From Pseudomonadota bacterium (GTDB lineage Bacteria > Pseudomonadota > Alphaproteobacteria > Rhizobiales > Xanthobacteraceae), in assembly GCA_023391175.1 (NCBI GenBank), contig JAEWBL010000263.1:1-6665 (forward strand): a stretch of DNA of 6,665 nt. The letters are read 5' to 3'. Both the position numbers and the translations under genes were made by a program. The notes under the pieces are model-generated. The model was given only the letters and a program-made list of their open reading frames with translations, made no database searches and was not told where the DNA came from. Of the stretch, positions 1 to 5,791 are shown one piece after another (position 1 is the first letter of the stretch; the number at the start of each line of letters is the position of its first letter).

Positions 1-24
1 TCCCTGGGCAGAGGGGAGAAAGGA

Positions 25-68
25 CGCGATTTCAGGCTGGCGCCTCACGGGGCAATCGCGGGAGCCCC
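25..68 (-). repeat. Interleaved inverted repeats, possible H-type pseudoknot
   Basis: Two inverted repeats interlock here. CGCGATT (60-54 on the minus strand) is complementary to AATCGCG (31-25), and GGGGC (68-64) to GCCCC (53-49). Read as minus-strand RNA, the first strand of the 7-bp stem lies in the loop of the 5-bp stem and directly abuts its 3' strand. The long connecting loop carries a small AGGC/GCCT hairpin (45-34). This is the geometry of an H-type pseudoknot with a 3-nt first loop and coaxial stems. A pyrimidine-rich stretch follows at 24-9. I match it to no known riboswitch; it could be a leader of a gene beyond the left edge, or chance in GC-rich DNA. Confidence 0.25.
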
Positions 69-232
69 TTGCGGACAGATTAGACGGACCGGCGAGGTGC
101 GTGCAACCCCGCAGAACGCTTACGCGCCGTGTCCGTGCCTGTGATGGATGTCCGGCTAGTGCGGATGCCGGTGCATCATCGGCGCATGCCGGCTTCAGCG
201 ATCAAGGTCCGGCCATGATCAATTTGTTTCTC

Positions 233-250
233 GCGAAGGCCCGGCTTCGC
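233..250 (-). terminator. Weak hairpin just downstream of the 219-aa membrane protein gene
   Basis: GCGAAG (233-238) and CTTCGC (245-250) form a perfect 6-bp stem with a 6-nt loop. The stem begins 12 bases beyond the stop codon of the minus-strand gene. No T-run follows on the minus strand, so it is not a canonical intrinsic terminator. Its position makes a role in transcript 3'-end formation or protection possible. Confidence 0.3.
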
Positions 251-261
251 TAGGCGCTATG

Positions 262-921
262 TCACATAGGGCTCCGTCGTCCAAAACGGCGGCCCATATT
301 CATGACAATTCCGCGCGTTCCCCACCAGCGGAAGAAGACATGCACCAGCGCCATCGATGCGATGAGCCACATCAGCTTGCCCAGAGTAAAGCCGCCCGCC
401 AACAAGCCCCAGGCGACATATTCGCGGGAATCGCCGCCCTTCACCCACATCGCCAACGTCGGCAGGATCACCTCGTTGAGGGCAAAGCCAAGCCCGACCA
501 CGCGCACCCAGTGCCGTATGGTCCGATACCGCGGATTGCGTGCCGCCCTGCTTTCGGGGATCAGAGCAACCAGATAGATCGGGATGCAGATCAGTACGGT
601 CTCCACAAGGTTCGTCACCCCCTGGTCGGAGTAGAGATCGATGCCGACGACCAGCGAGAACACATAGGCGAGAACCAACGTGATCGTGCCCGCGACCGGA
701 TAGAGTGGCACCGCGACGACGTAGCCGGCAGCGAGCAGGATCGGAATGAAGGCAAGGAAGAAGATCGGAAACCCGGCCCCGCCGTTGCCCCAGTTGACGC
801 CGCGTCCGCTTCGCCCCTCGCGTTCGGCAACCCCACGGTCATATTCCGCACGGTCGACCGGCACGTAGTGGGTGGCGCCGTCTTTGCCGGCGAGATAGTC
901 GGGATCGAAGTTGTTTCCCAT
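262..921 (-). CDS. Hypothetical polytopic membrane protein, 219 aa
   Basis: I do not recognise the family and assign no function. The first 45 residues are hydrophilic and rich in charge and glycine. Hydrophobic segments follow at about residues 51-71, 76-95, 106-122, 138-160 and 170-196, so roughly five transmembrane helices. A basic loop (about 124-137, with several Arg and a His) separates the third and fourth helices. The C-terminus is strongly basic (RRFGRR). The ATG at 921 is the first sensible start; the ribosome-binding site before it is weak (a CAGGG-like stretch about 13 bases upstream). The gene lies in the same direction as the phosphodiesterase gene, 238 bp after its stop. That gap is long and contains inverted repeats, so separate transcription is as likely as an operon. 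The coherent hydrophobicity pattern and GC-rich codon use argue that the gene is real; overlapping frames are shadows. Confidence 0.8.
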   Translation of the reverse strand: MGNNFDPDYLAGKDGATHYVPVDRAEYDRGVAEREGRSGRGVNWGNGGAGFPIFFLAFIPILLAAGYVVAVPLYPVAGTITLVLAYVFSLVVGIDLYSDQGVTNLVETVLICIPIYLVALIPESRAARNPRYRTIRHWVRVVGLGFALNEVILPTLAMWVKGGDSREYVAWGLLAGGFTLGKLMWLIASMALVHVFFRWWGTRGIVMNMGRRFGRRSPM

Positions 922-1091
922 GGTGGCCCAGCCCTGTCGCCGCGATGGAGAGTGGGGGCTTTCCTCGTTTGCAGCGACCGCCTCGGTTCAAGCAAAACAC
1001 ATGCCGAATACAGTCATTCAGCGTAACCCGGCACGGCATTGCTCCAGCGCACAGGATAAGCCGGCGAATTACGTAACGGAAGAGCTGCGCA

Positions 1092-1114
1092 CTCAAGCTT
1101 TGCGGTGGCTTGAG
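1092..1114. repeat. Inverted repeat in gap after the phosphodiesterase gene
   Basis: CTCAAGC (1092-1098) and GCTTGAG (1108-1114) are perfect 7-bp complements around a 9-nt loop. The hairpin lies about 45 bp downstream of the phosphodiesterase stop, but no T-run follows on either strand. It could be a weak terminator, an RNA-stabilising stem, or an operator for the 219-aa gene. Confidence 0.35.
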
Positions 1115-1127
1115 ATGGCTTGCCCTA

Positions 1128-1160
1128 AGCGTGGAACGACCCACTAGGTCCGGGCACGCT
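1128..1160 (-). terminator. Inverted repeat overlapping the phosphodiesterase stop codon
   Basis: AGCGTG (1128-1133) pairs with CACGCT (1155-1160), and an inner GTGG/CCAC stem (1131-1144) is an alternative. The outer arm touches the last base of the stop codon. There is no U-tract, so intrinsic termination is uncertain. The rest of the 922-1159 gap shows nothing else I can name. Confidence 0.2.
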
Positions 1161-3637
1161 CAGTCCCGGATCAACGAGCTTGCCGGCGTTTCGACGAGCG
1201 GCGCCTTCACCGGTGCGGGCTTGCCCACAATATAGCCTTGGATGGCCGTGCAGCCATGGGTCTTCAGCCATGCCCACTGATTGTCTGTTTCAACACCCTC
1301 GGCGACGCTCAGGATCGAGAGTTTGGCGCACAGGTCGATAATGGTCTCGACCACATCGCGAGCGCGGGTGCTGGTCTCGATCTCGTCAACGAACGACTTG
1401 TCGATCTTGAGCTTGCTGATGGGCAGACGGTTCAGGTAGCTGAGAGAGGAATATCCGGTGCCGAAATCGTCGATCGCGACCGACACGCCCATGGCCCGCA
1501 AGCGCCCGATCTGCTTGGCCGCCAAAGCGTGGTCTTCCACCAGCGCCCGTTCGGTAACCTCGATGCACAGGCGTTCAGCAGGAAGACCGGTTTGCTCCAG
1601 CGCCGCGCGCACCTCGTCCACGAGGTTGCCTACCATCAGCCAGCCTGGAGACATGTTCACGGAGATCCAGACGTCATTTTTCCATTGAGCCGCCTCCGCG
1701 CATGCCCGCCGCAGCATGTAGGCATCGAGAGCCGGCCACAGGCCCGTCGCTTCGGCCCTCGGAATGAAGCTGTTCGGCATGATCAGGCTGCCATCGGGTT
1801 GAACCCACCGGACGAGTGCCTCGCGCCCCAGCAGCGCTCCATTCGAGGCGGCGCAGATCGGTTGCCAGAAAACGGCGAGCTCATGATTGTCGATGGCTTG
1901 GGCAAGTCGGAGGTCGAAGGCCCGTCGCTCGCCCCGCTGGACCTTCAGCTTGAGGTTGAAACAGACAACGGCGGCTTCCTTGCCGCTTCGGGCCTCTTCA
2001 AGGGCTGCCGAGGCCGCACGAACGACGCTCTCCCAATCAGTGAGGTCGCTGTCACGCACCACATATCCCGCGTCAGCCCGCATGGGCACGAGCTGTCCGG
2101 ACAAGCGAAAGGGTTGCGCGACCGCCGCGATCAGGTCGGCCACGAGAACGTCAGGAGGCACAGCCAAGGCCGTGTCATCCAGATAGATGGTGAACTCGTC
2201 GTCCCCGGTTCGCGCCACGATGCCCTCGGCCGGCGTCGCATCCCGCAGCCGGCGGGCGGTCTCCAAAAGGCGCTCGTCGCCGCCGCTGCTGCCGAACAGG
2301 TCATTGACGAGCTTACTGCTGCGCAGATCCATCACCATCAGCAGCCCGGAATGGCCGCTTGTGAGGTCATCGTCTGCAACGAGGTGGCGAAGGCCCTGGC
2401 GGTTCGGAAGTCCCGTTAGTGGATCGTGCTCAGCTGCATGCAGCGCGAGTCGTCGGGCTTCCTCCGCCTCGGCTTCCGCAAGTTTGCGGTCGGTGATGTC
2501 GATTGCCACCCCTTCGGCAACGGCCCGGCCCAGTTGTTGGGAAGCCTCCAGGTTCACCTGCGACCGGGATTGAACCCAGATCATGCGGCCATCCGGCCGA
2601 ATGAAGCGACATTCGAAGACGATGGGCTCTTCGGCATGGGTCTGCGCCTTGAGCAGCACCTGCTTGAGAGCGTCACGGTCATCAGGGTGGACGTGGGAGA
2701 AGAAGACATCCGCGTCCGCCAGGATCGCCTCGGGCTCCAGCCCGAACAGATGCAATGCGCGGCGGCTCATATAGCGGAAAACCGTCTTGCCCTCTGCGTC
2801 GGTGCTTCGCTGGTACAGGACACCAGGAATATTTGCGGCCAGCGTCGCCGTCCGCACCTCCTCCGCAAGCAGCCTTCTGTCGACCGTGCGTTGACGCTTC
2901 GCGTCCATCACCAGCGCCCCGGTCACAAAGGTCGCTCCCGGGACCAGCAGGCCGTGAAAAATCCAGGTCAAGGTGCCGTCGGCGGCGTCTCCGGAAGGCT
3001 TCCCAACGCCGAGAAGCTCGGCAGGCAAGGCGGCAAGTGCGGCACCTGCGGCCAGCGCCAGGAGATGGCGCGGTCGCATTGGATGTGTGTCCTGCTCGGA
3101 AACTGCAAGCCGCCAGCCCATCCACCATGCGATCGCAAACCCGGCAGCGCCAGCTGCCACCATGGACGCCAAGCCAGGCGCATGCGGCGTTCCGGCAAAC
3201 GTCAGTTGACCGACCAGCGCGATTACGAGAGCAACGGCACCGGCCCACAGACCTGCGACAGGCGCTGCCAGGACCACGGGAATGACCCGAAGGTCGGTCG
3301 TTTCTGTGGGGGAAATGGGCAGCGGCAGCGCCATGACGGCGACGGAGAGAAGGCCGAACAGAAGGCCGCAACCAAATTCGACGTATTTGGGGTCCAACCG
3401 CTCCAGTCGCGGCTTGGCCAGCCGCACGGCTACGATGAGCACCAAGGCTGCGAACAGGCCTCGCAGGATGCCGTCAACAAGTTCCTGTAGGAAGGATTCT
3501 TGGTAAATGGCCTCCGTTCCGGAAGCCTTCTTAGCATTCCTTTTCGATGGTGCGATACGCACGTTCAGATGAAGGTGCACGCCGTTACCGCTTTTTGCCA
3601 CCGAACGGTTAATCTCCGCTCGTGTCACCACGTGCAC
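1160..3637 (-). CDS. Membrane c-di-GMP phosphodiesterase: 5TM-LYT–PAS–GGDEF(degenerate)–EAL
   Basis: The predicted product hydrolyses c-di-GMP to pGpG at the inner membrane. The order is a hydrophilic N-terminus (1-50); five or six membrane segments (about 54-245) with the DLRVIP and AGLWAG pattern of the LytS-type 5TM receptor; a PAS_3-like domain (about 262-384, HPDDR at 317-321); GGDEF (about 396-558); and EAL (about 572-815). The EAL residues expected for catalysis are all visible: E606 (EAL), N661, E693, D723-D724 (DDFGTG), K744, E780 and Q800. The cyclase motif is GDDEF (478-482), the second glycine being Asp, and no RxxD inhibitory site precedes it. The GGDEF part is therefore probably not a cyclase and may bind GTP or regulate EAL. 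The start at 3637 is GTG with no clear ribosome-binding site; in-frame GTGs at 3631, 3628, 3580 and 3562 are alternatives, all before the first helix. The gene is divergent from the diguanylate cyclase gene. Confidence 0.95.
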   Translation of the reverse strand: MHVVTRAEINRSVAKSGNGVHLHLNVRIAPSKRNAKKASGTEAIYQESFLQELVDGILRGLFAALVLIVAVRLAKPRLERLDPKYVEFGCGLLFGLLSVAVMALPLPISPTETTDLRVIPVVLAAPVAGLWAGAVALVIALVGQLTFAGTPHAPGLASMVAAGAAGFAIAWWMGWRLAVSEQDTHPMRPRHLLALAAGAALAALPAELLGVGKPSGDAADGTLTWIFHGLLVPGATFVTGALVMDAKRQRTVDRRLLAEEVRTATLAANIPGVLYQRSTDAEGKTVFRYMSRRALHLFGLEPEAILADADVFFSHVHPDDRDALKQVLLKAQTHAEEPIVFECRFIRPDGRMIWVQSRSQVNLEASQQLGRAVAEGVAIDITDRKLAEAEAEEARRLALHAAEHDPLTGLPNRQGLRHLVADDDLTSGHSGLLMVMDLRSSKLVNDLFGSSGGDERLLETARRLRDATPAEGIVARTGDDEFTIYLDDTALAVPPDVLVADLIAAVAQPFRLSGQLVPMRADAGYVVRDSDLTDWESVVRAASAALEEARSGKEAAVVCFNLKLKVQRGERRAFDLRLAQAIDNHELAVFWQPICAASNGALLGREALVRWVQPDGSLIMPNSFIPRAEATGLWPALDAYMLRRACAEAAQWKNDVWISVNMSPGWLMVGNLVDEVRAALEQTGLPAERLCIEVTERALVEDHALAAKQIGRLRAMGVSVAIDDFGTGYSSLSYLNRLPISKLKIDKSFVDEIETSTRARDVVETIIDLCAKLSILSVAEGVETDNQWAWLKTHGCTAIQGYIVGKPAPVKAPLVETPASSLIRD

Positions 3638-3657
3638 GCAGCTACGTCAGGCGGACT

Positions 3658-3686
3658 ATTGATCAAAGCAGAGGCGGAAAATTCAA
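3658..3686 (-). promoter_or_regulatory. Candidate sigma70-like promoter for the phosphodiesterase gene
   Basis: On the minus strand TTGAAT (3686-3681) and ATCAAT (3663-3658) are separated by 17 bases. They match the -35 and -10 consensus at four and three of six positions. This is the most AT-rich patch in the spacer. Transcription would start near 3650, leaving a very short leader before the GTG at 3637, so a start at one of the downstream GTGs would fit better. Evidence is weak. Confidence 0.25.
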
Positions 3687-3697
3687 AGAGGAATGGT

Positions 3698-3734
3698 AAG
3701 CCGGGCGACCCACGGGGGGCAGACCACCCGGCTT
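3698..3734. repeat. Spacer inverted repeat 1 (8-bp stem)
   Basis: AAGCCGGG (3698-3705) and CCCGGCTT (3727-3734) are perfect 8-bp complements around a 21-nt loop that contains a G6 tract. It is the first of six inverted repeats following one another in the spacer between the two c-di-GMP genes. The GCCGGG core recurs in repeats 4 and 6. Confidence 0.5.
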
Positions 3735-3736
3735 CC

Positions 3737-3765
3737 GCCCGCCTCGGTCAGGGCTAGAGGCGGGC
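3737..3765. repeat. Spacer inverted repeat 2 (9-bp stem)
   Basis: GCCCGCCTC (3737-3745) and GAGGCGGGC (3757-3765) are perfect 9-bp complements around an 11-nt loop, starting three bases after repeat 1. If the small minus-strand frame ending at 3754 is real, its TAG lies in the junction of loop and stem, which is where a terminator hairpin could sit. No T-run follows directly on either strand. Confidence 0.5.
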
Positions 3766-4113
3766 CATCAGCTTATACACGCAACACCTCAGCTCGCCGT
3801 CAAAAGTGCGAGCAATCGTGACTTTGTTCAACGGCGGGGATTTTTCTTCAGTGATCGGAGCGGAGCCGGGAGTTGGCGGGGGCGCTCTTCCCGGCTCCGC
3901 GTCCTCCGGCCCTTGGGGGTTAGGCCGGATCCCGGGCATGGGGGATGCCGGGAGCGATAGGCTGGGCTGAGTGCCAGCTACCGCTAGGGCATCATGTATT
4001 GCGCCTTGGAGGTCGGCGCTAGCTCCTACCGTCGAGCGAGGCCGCGCCGCGCCAGAATGCCGCTCGCTTCTCCTGCCCCCGTTTCTCAGTACGGTTGTCA
4101 TTTCACAGGCCAA
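3754..4113 (-). CDS. Doubtful small ORF, 119 aa, proline/alanine-rich with a protein-like C-terminus
   Basis: I do not recognise it. The frame fits wholly inside the spacer, antisense to nothing certain, and overlaps inverted repeats 2 to 6. Residues about 1-85 are rich in Pro, Gly, Ala and Arg, as expected for a chance frame in GC-rich DNA. The last 33 residues (from ITEEK to the C-terminus) read more like a genuine globular tail, with KVTIARTFDGELRC followed by YKLMARL and two adjacent cysteines. It could be a small real gene, the remnant of the end of a lost gene, or chance. The dense hairpins across it argue against an ordinary coding sequence. Confidence 0.2.
   Translation of the reverse strand: MACEMTTVLRNGGRRSERHSGAARPRSTVGASADLQGAIHDALAVAGTQPSLSLPASPMPGIRPNPQGPEDAEPGRAPPPTPGSAPITEEKSPPLNKVTIARTFDGELRCCVYKLMARL
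3795..3846 (+). terminator. Spacer inverted repeat 3: bulged hairpin with GCAA tetraloop and T-tract
   Basis: CGCCGT (3795-3800) pairs with ACGGCG (3831-3836). Inside it CAAAAGT (3801-3807) pairs with ACTTTG (3821-3826) with one bulged A, and GCGA/TCGT closes a GCAA loop (3812-3815), a GNRA-type tetraloop. The 3' side carries an unpaired TTCA. Four bases after the stem comes TTTTTC (3841-3846). On the plus strand this resembles an imperfect intrinsic terminator, yet no recognised plus-strand gene ends here. It could end an unannotated small RNA. Confidence 0.35.
3860..3900. repeat. Spacer inverted repeat 4 (11-bp perfect stem)
   Basis: GCGGAGCCGGG (3860-3870) and CCCGGCTCCGC (3890-3900) are perfect 11-bp complements, extendable by an A-T pair inward, around a 19-nt loop. 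This is the strongest hairpin in the window. No T-run follows on either strand, so it is not a canonical terminator. It shares the GCCGGG core with repeats 1 and 6. Confidence 0.6.
3905..3929. repeat. Spacer inverted repeat 5 (7-bp stem)
   Basis: TCCGGCC (3905-3911) and GGCCGGA (3923-3929) are perfect complements around an 11-nt loop, beginning five bases after repeat 4 and ending one base before repeat 6. Confidence 0.45.
3931..3952. repeat. Spacer inverted repeat 6 (8 bp, one bulge)
   Basis: CCCGGGCAT (3931-3939) pairs with ATGCCGGG (3945-3952), with one bulged G, around a G5 loop. It closes the run of six inverted repeats. From here to the cyclase start at 4166 I see only weaker structure, including AGCGAG/CTCGCT at 4035-4040 and 4063-4068. 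Confidence 0.45.
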
Positions 4114-4123
4114 TGTGCATGTT
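4095..4123 (+). promoter_or_regulatory. Weak promoter candidate for the cyclase gene
   Basis: TTGTCA (4095-4100) is followed after 17 bases by CATGTT (4118-4123), five- and three-of-six matches to the sigma70 consensus. It would give a leader of roughly 35 bases before the ATG at 4166. The -10 element is poor, so this is only a position to test. Confidence 0.2.
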
Positions 4124-4165
4124 TGCGGCAGTCAGGGTGTCGTTCTGGTTGCTCCGGGCAGGTCT

Positions 4166-5635
4166 ATGATGCGGCGTCTGGTTGCCGGGGCGTATGTGCC
4201 GCTGATTGTGGCAGCTCTGATTGCGGTTATCCTTCTCGCGCAAGTGCTTACGCTCTGGCGGTCATATCAGGCCACGTGGTTGCTGGCAGTCCATTCTGCG
4301 CAGAATGTGATGAATACCGTGGCTGCCAACATCGACCGCAACCTGGCCGTCATCGATCTGACCCTGCGCGGCGCCGAGGAGGCCTTCGGGGCGGAGGGGG
4401 TGAGAGACTTGACGCCTGAGCTCCGGCGGATGGTGCTCTTCGACCGAGCTGCCAGCGCGCGGTTCCTTGGAGCGCTCGTGATCCTTGATCGCAGCGGAAA
4501 CCTCACTGAGGAATCGGAATCGCCGAAGCCGCGTCGGATGAATTTTGCCGACCGGGATTATTTCAAGGCCCAACTGAAAGAGGACGCCGGCACCTATGTG
4601 AGCGCGCCCTTCAGGAGCCGGCTGCGTGACAATGATCCGAGCATAGCCTTGAGCCGGCGCATCTCGGGACCGGACGGCATGTTCGAGGGAGTCGTGGCCG
4701 CGGCTCTTCGCATCGCTTTTTTTCAGTCTCTTCTCGACACCGTCAATCTTGGTCCCGAAAGCGTCATCGCCATCACGCGCACCGATGGCACAGTCATACT
4801 TCGGTCGCCATCGACTGACGGGAAAGGGAATACGGGCCTCAACGTCGCGGGCTCGCCCGTATTTCAACGGATGATGGCGAAGCCCGGAGAGCAGTTCAGT
4901 GAACGGTCGCAGCTAGATGGTATCGACCGCTATTATCTGGACACCATCATCGGCGACTTCCCGCTCCTTCTTTCCGTGGGCATATCGCCAGCGGCGGCCA
5001 TGGCGGAATGGACGGAAGGCGCATTGATCTCCTCGGCGCTGACGGCCGGCATGTGCGTGCTGCTCATCGTTCTGATCCGCACGCTTCGCCTCGCGCTGAT
5101 ACGCAGCCAGGAAGTCGAGGAACAGCTGGAAATTCTGGCTGTCACGGACGAGCTCACAGGCCTGCCCAATCGCCGTGCATTTGATCTGGCTCTCGCTTCA
5201 GAGGTGCGCCGCGCCGCCCGACACCACACCTCCCTTGCGGTGCTGATGGTCGATGTGGACCACTTCAAGCGCGTCAACGACCGCTTTGGACACGCAGTGG
5301 GCGACGTGGTGCTGGCGCGGATCGCCAAGGAAATCTCGCGCTCCATCCGCCGGCCCGGCGACTTCGCTGCACGCTACGGCGGTGAGGAGTTCACCGTCAT
5401 TCTGCCGGCTACCGAGGCGGGCGGCGCCAGCTTTATCGCCGAGCGCATGCGGCTGGCGATTGCCTCGATGGACCCCTGTCCGAATGAGCCGGCCCTGGAC
5501 AAGGTAACGGTGAGCATCGGCGTTGCGGCGGCGATGATGCCGCCGTCTTCCTCGGGGGCCGCACTCGTGACATGGGCGGATCGCGCGCTATACGAGGCCA
5601 AAGGCGCGGGCAGAAACCGCGTTGTGATTTACTAG
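4166..5635 (+). CDS. Membrane diguanylate cyclase: TM–dCache–TM–GGDEF, 489 aa
   Basis: The predicted product makes c-di-GMP from two GTP on the cytoplasmic side of the inner membrane under control of a periplasmic sensor. Numbered from the ATG at 4166: TM1 about 9-30; a periplasmic dCache (PDC1/PDC2 of the diguanylate-cyclase type) about 35-275, with the DRDYF motif and GTYVSAPF; TM2 about 285-308; a short coiled linker; and GGDEF about 325-489. Active-site residues are present: DVDHFK (363-368), N371, and GGEEF (405-409). RPGD (396-399) sits exactly five residues before GGEEF, as an RxxD product-inhibition site should. The frame stays open upstream to a GTG at 3971, but those 65 residues are unlike a sensor N-terminus, while the ATG-ATG at 4166/4169 puts basic residues and a helix right at the start, with an AGG six bases or so upstream. 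The natural ligand of the dCache domain cannot be read from sequence. Confidence 0.95.
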   Translation: MMRRLVAGAYVPLIVAALIAVILLAQVLTLWRSYQATWLLAVHSAQNVMNTVAANIDRNLAVIDLTLRGAEEAFGAEGVRDLTPELRRMVLFDRAASARFLGALVILDRSGNLTEESESPKPRRMNFADRDYFKAQLKEDAGTYVSAPFRSRLRDNDPSIALSRRISGPDGMFEGVVAAALRIAFFQSLLDTVNLGPESVIAITRTDGTVILRSPSTDGKGNTGLNVAGSPVFQRMMAKPGEQFSERSQLDGIDRYYLDTIIGDFPLLLSVGISPAAAMAEWTEGALISSALTAGMCVLLIVLIRTLRLALIRSQEVEEQLEILAVTDELTGLPNRRAFDLALASEVRRAARHHTSLAVLMVDVDHFKRVNDRFGHAVGDVVLARIAKEISRSIRRPGDFAARYGGEEFTVILPATEAGGASFIAERMRLAIASMDPCPNEPALDKVTVSIGVAAAMMPPSSSGAALVTWADRALYEAKGAGRNRVVIY

Positions 5636-5791
5636 GACGGTGAATCCGCAGGTTCAGAATCGCGCAGCGAACTGCCGTCTGGTGGCTAGACGGCTCGCGC
5701 TCGGCAGCGCCGGATGACCCTGTGAGATCGGCGGCCGAGACCCCACTCCGAGTGCGGGCCTCGACCGGTGCAGGTCGGTACGTATCGACGA
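5636..5791. other. Spacer between cyclase gene and the decayed fragments
   Basis: Apart from the hairpin at 5674-5694 and a small CGACC/GGTCG repeat near 5762-5776, I see no gene. The cyclase and the right-hand genes converge here. Together with the two fragments that follow, the stretch lacking an intact gene runs from 5636 to 6070. Confidence 0.5.
5674..5694 (+). terminator. Hairpin downstream of the cyclase gene
   Basis: GCCGTCT (5674-5680) and AGACGGC (5688-5694) form a perfect 7-bp stem with a 7-nt loop, 38 bp after the cyclase stop. No T-run follows, so it may be a rho-dependent or weak terminator. CTGCCG (5672-5677) and CGGCAG (5702-5707) give a competing fold. Confidence 0.4.

Larger units (their letters stand above)
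1..261. other. Left-edge non-coding stretch
   Basis: I see no convincing gene on either strand. A plus-strand frame is open from position 1 to a TGA at 139-141, but it resembles no protein. Besides the interleaved repeats at 25-68 and the hairpin at 233-250, the ATGCCGG heptamer occurs twice in the 160-195 area. This is probably the 3' flank of the membrane-protein gene, or the leader of a gene beyond the left edge. Confidence 0.4.

Noticed and set aside
259..1026. Plus-strand frame of 255 codons
   Set aside because: His/Arg/Asp-rich shadow of the membrane-protein gene; the minus-strand frame has clear transmembrane helices.
1238..2419. Plus-strand frame of 393 codons
   Set aside because: It is the antisense shadow of the GGDEF–EAL coding sequence, whose family match and catalytic residues are unambiguous; the plus-strand product resembles nothing.
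2426..3490. Plus-strand frame of 354 codons
   Set aside because: Antisense shadow of the sensor and PAS region of the phosphodiesterase gene; high GC keeps such frames open.
3698..3952. GEMM-type c-di-GMP riboswitch in the spacer
   Set aside because: A natural idea between two c-di-GMP genes, but I do not find the conserved loop sequences of GEMM-I or an obvious GEMM-II layout; only generic stems are visible.
3698..3952. CRISPR array
   Set aside because: The repeats are single inverted repeats with different arms and lengths, not regularly spaced direct repeats with unique spacers.
3971..4165. In-frame 65-codon extension of the cyclase from a GTG at 3971
   Set aside because: The extension is Arg/Pro/Ala-rich without domain character, overlaps the hairpin-rich spacer, and the ATG pair at 4166/4169 directly precedes a typical membrane-anchor N-terminus.
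4262..4867. Minus-strand frame of 201 codons
   Set aside because: Antisense to the dCache region of the cyclase; no recognisable protein features.
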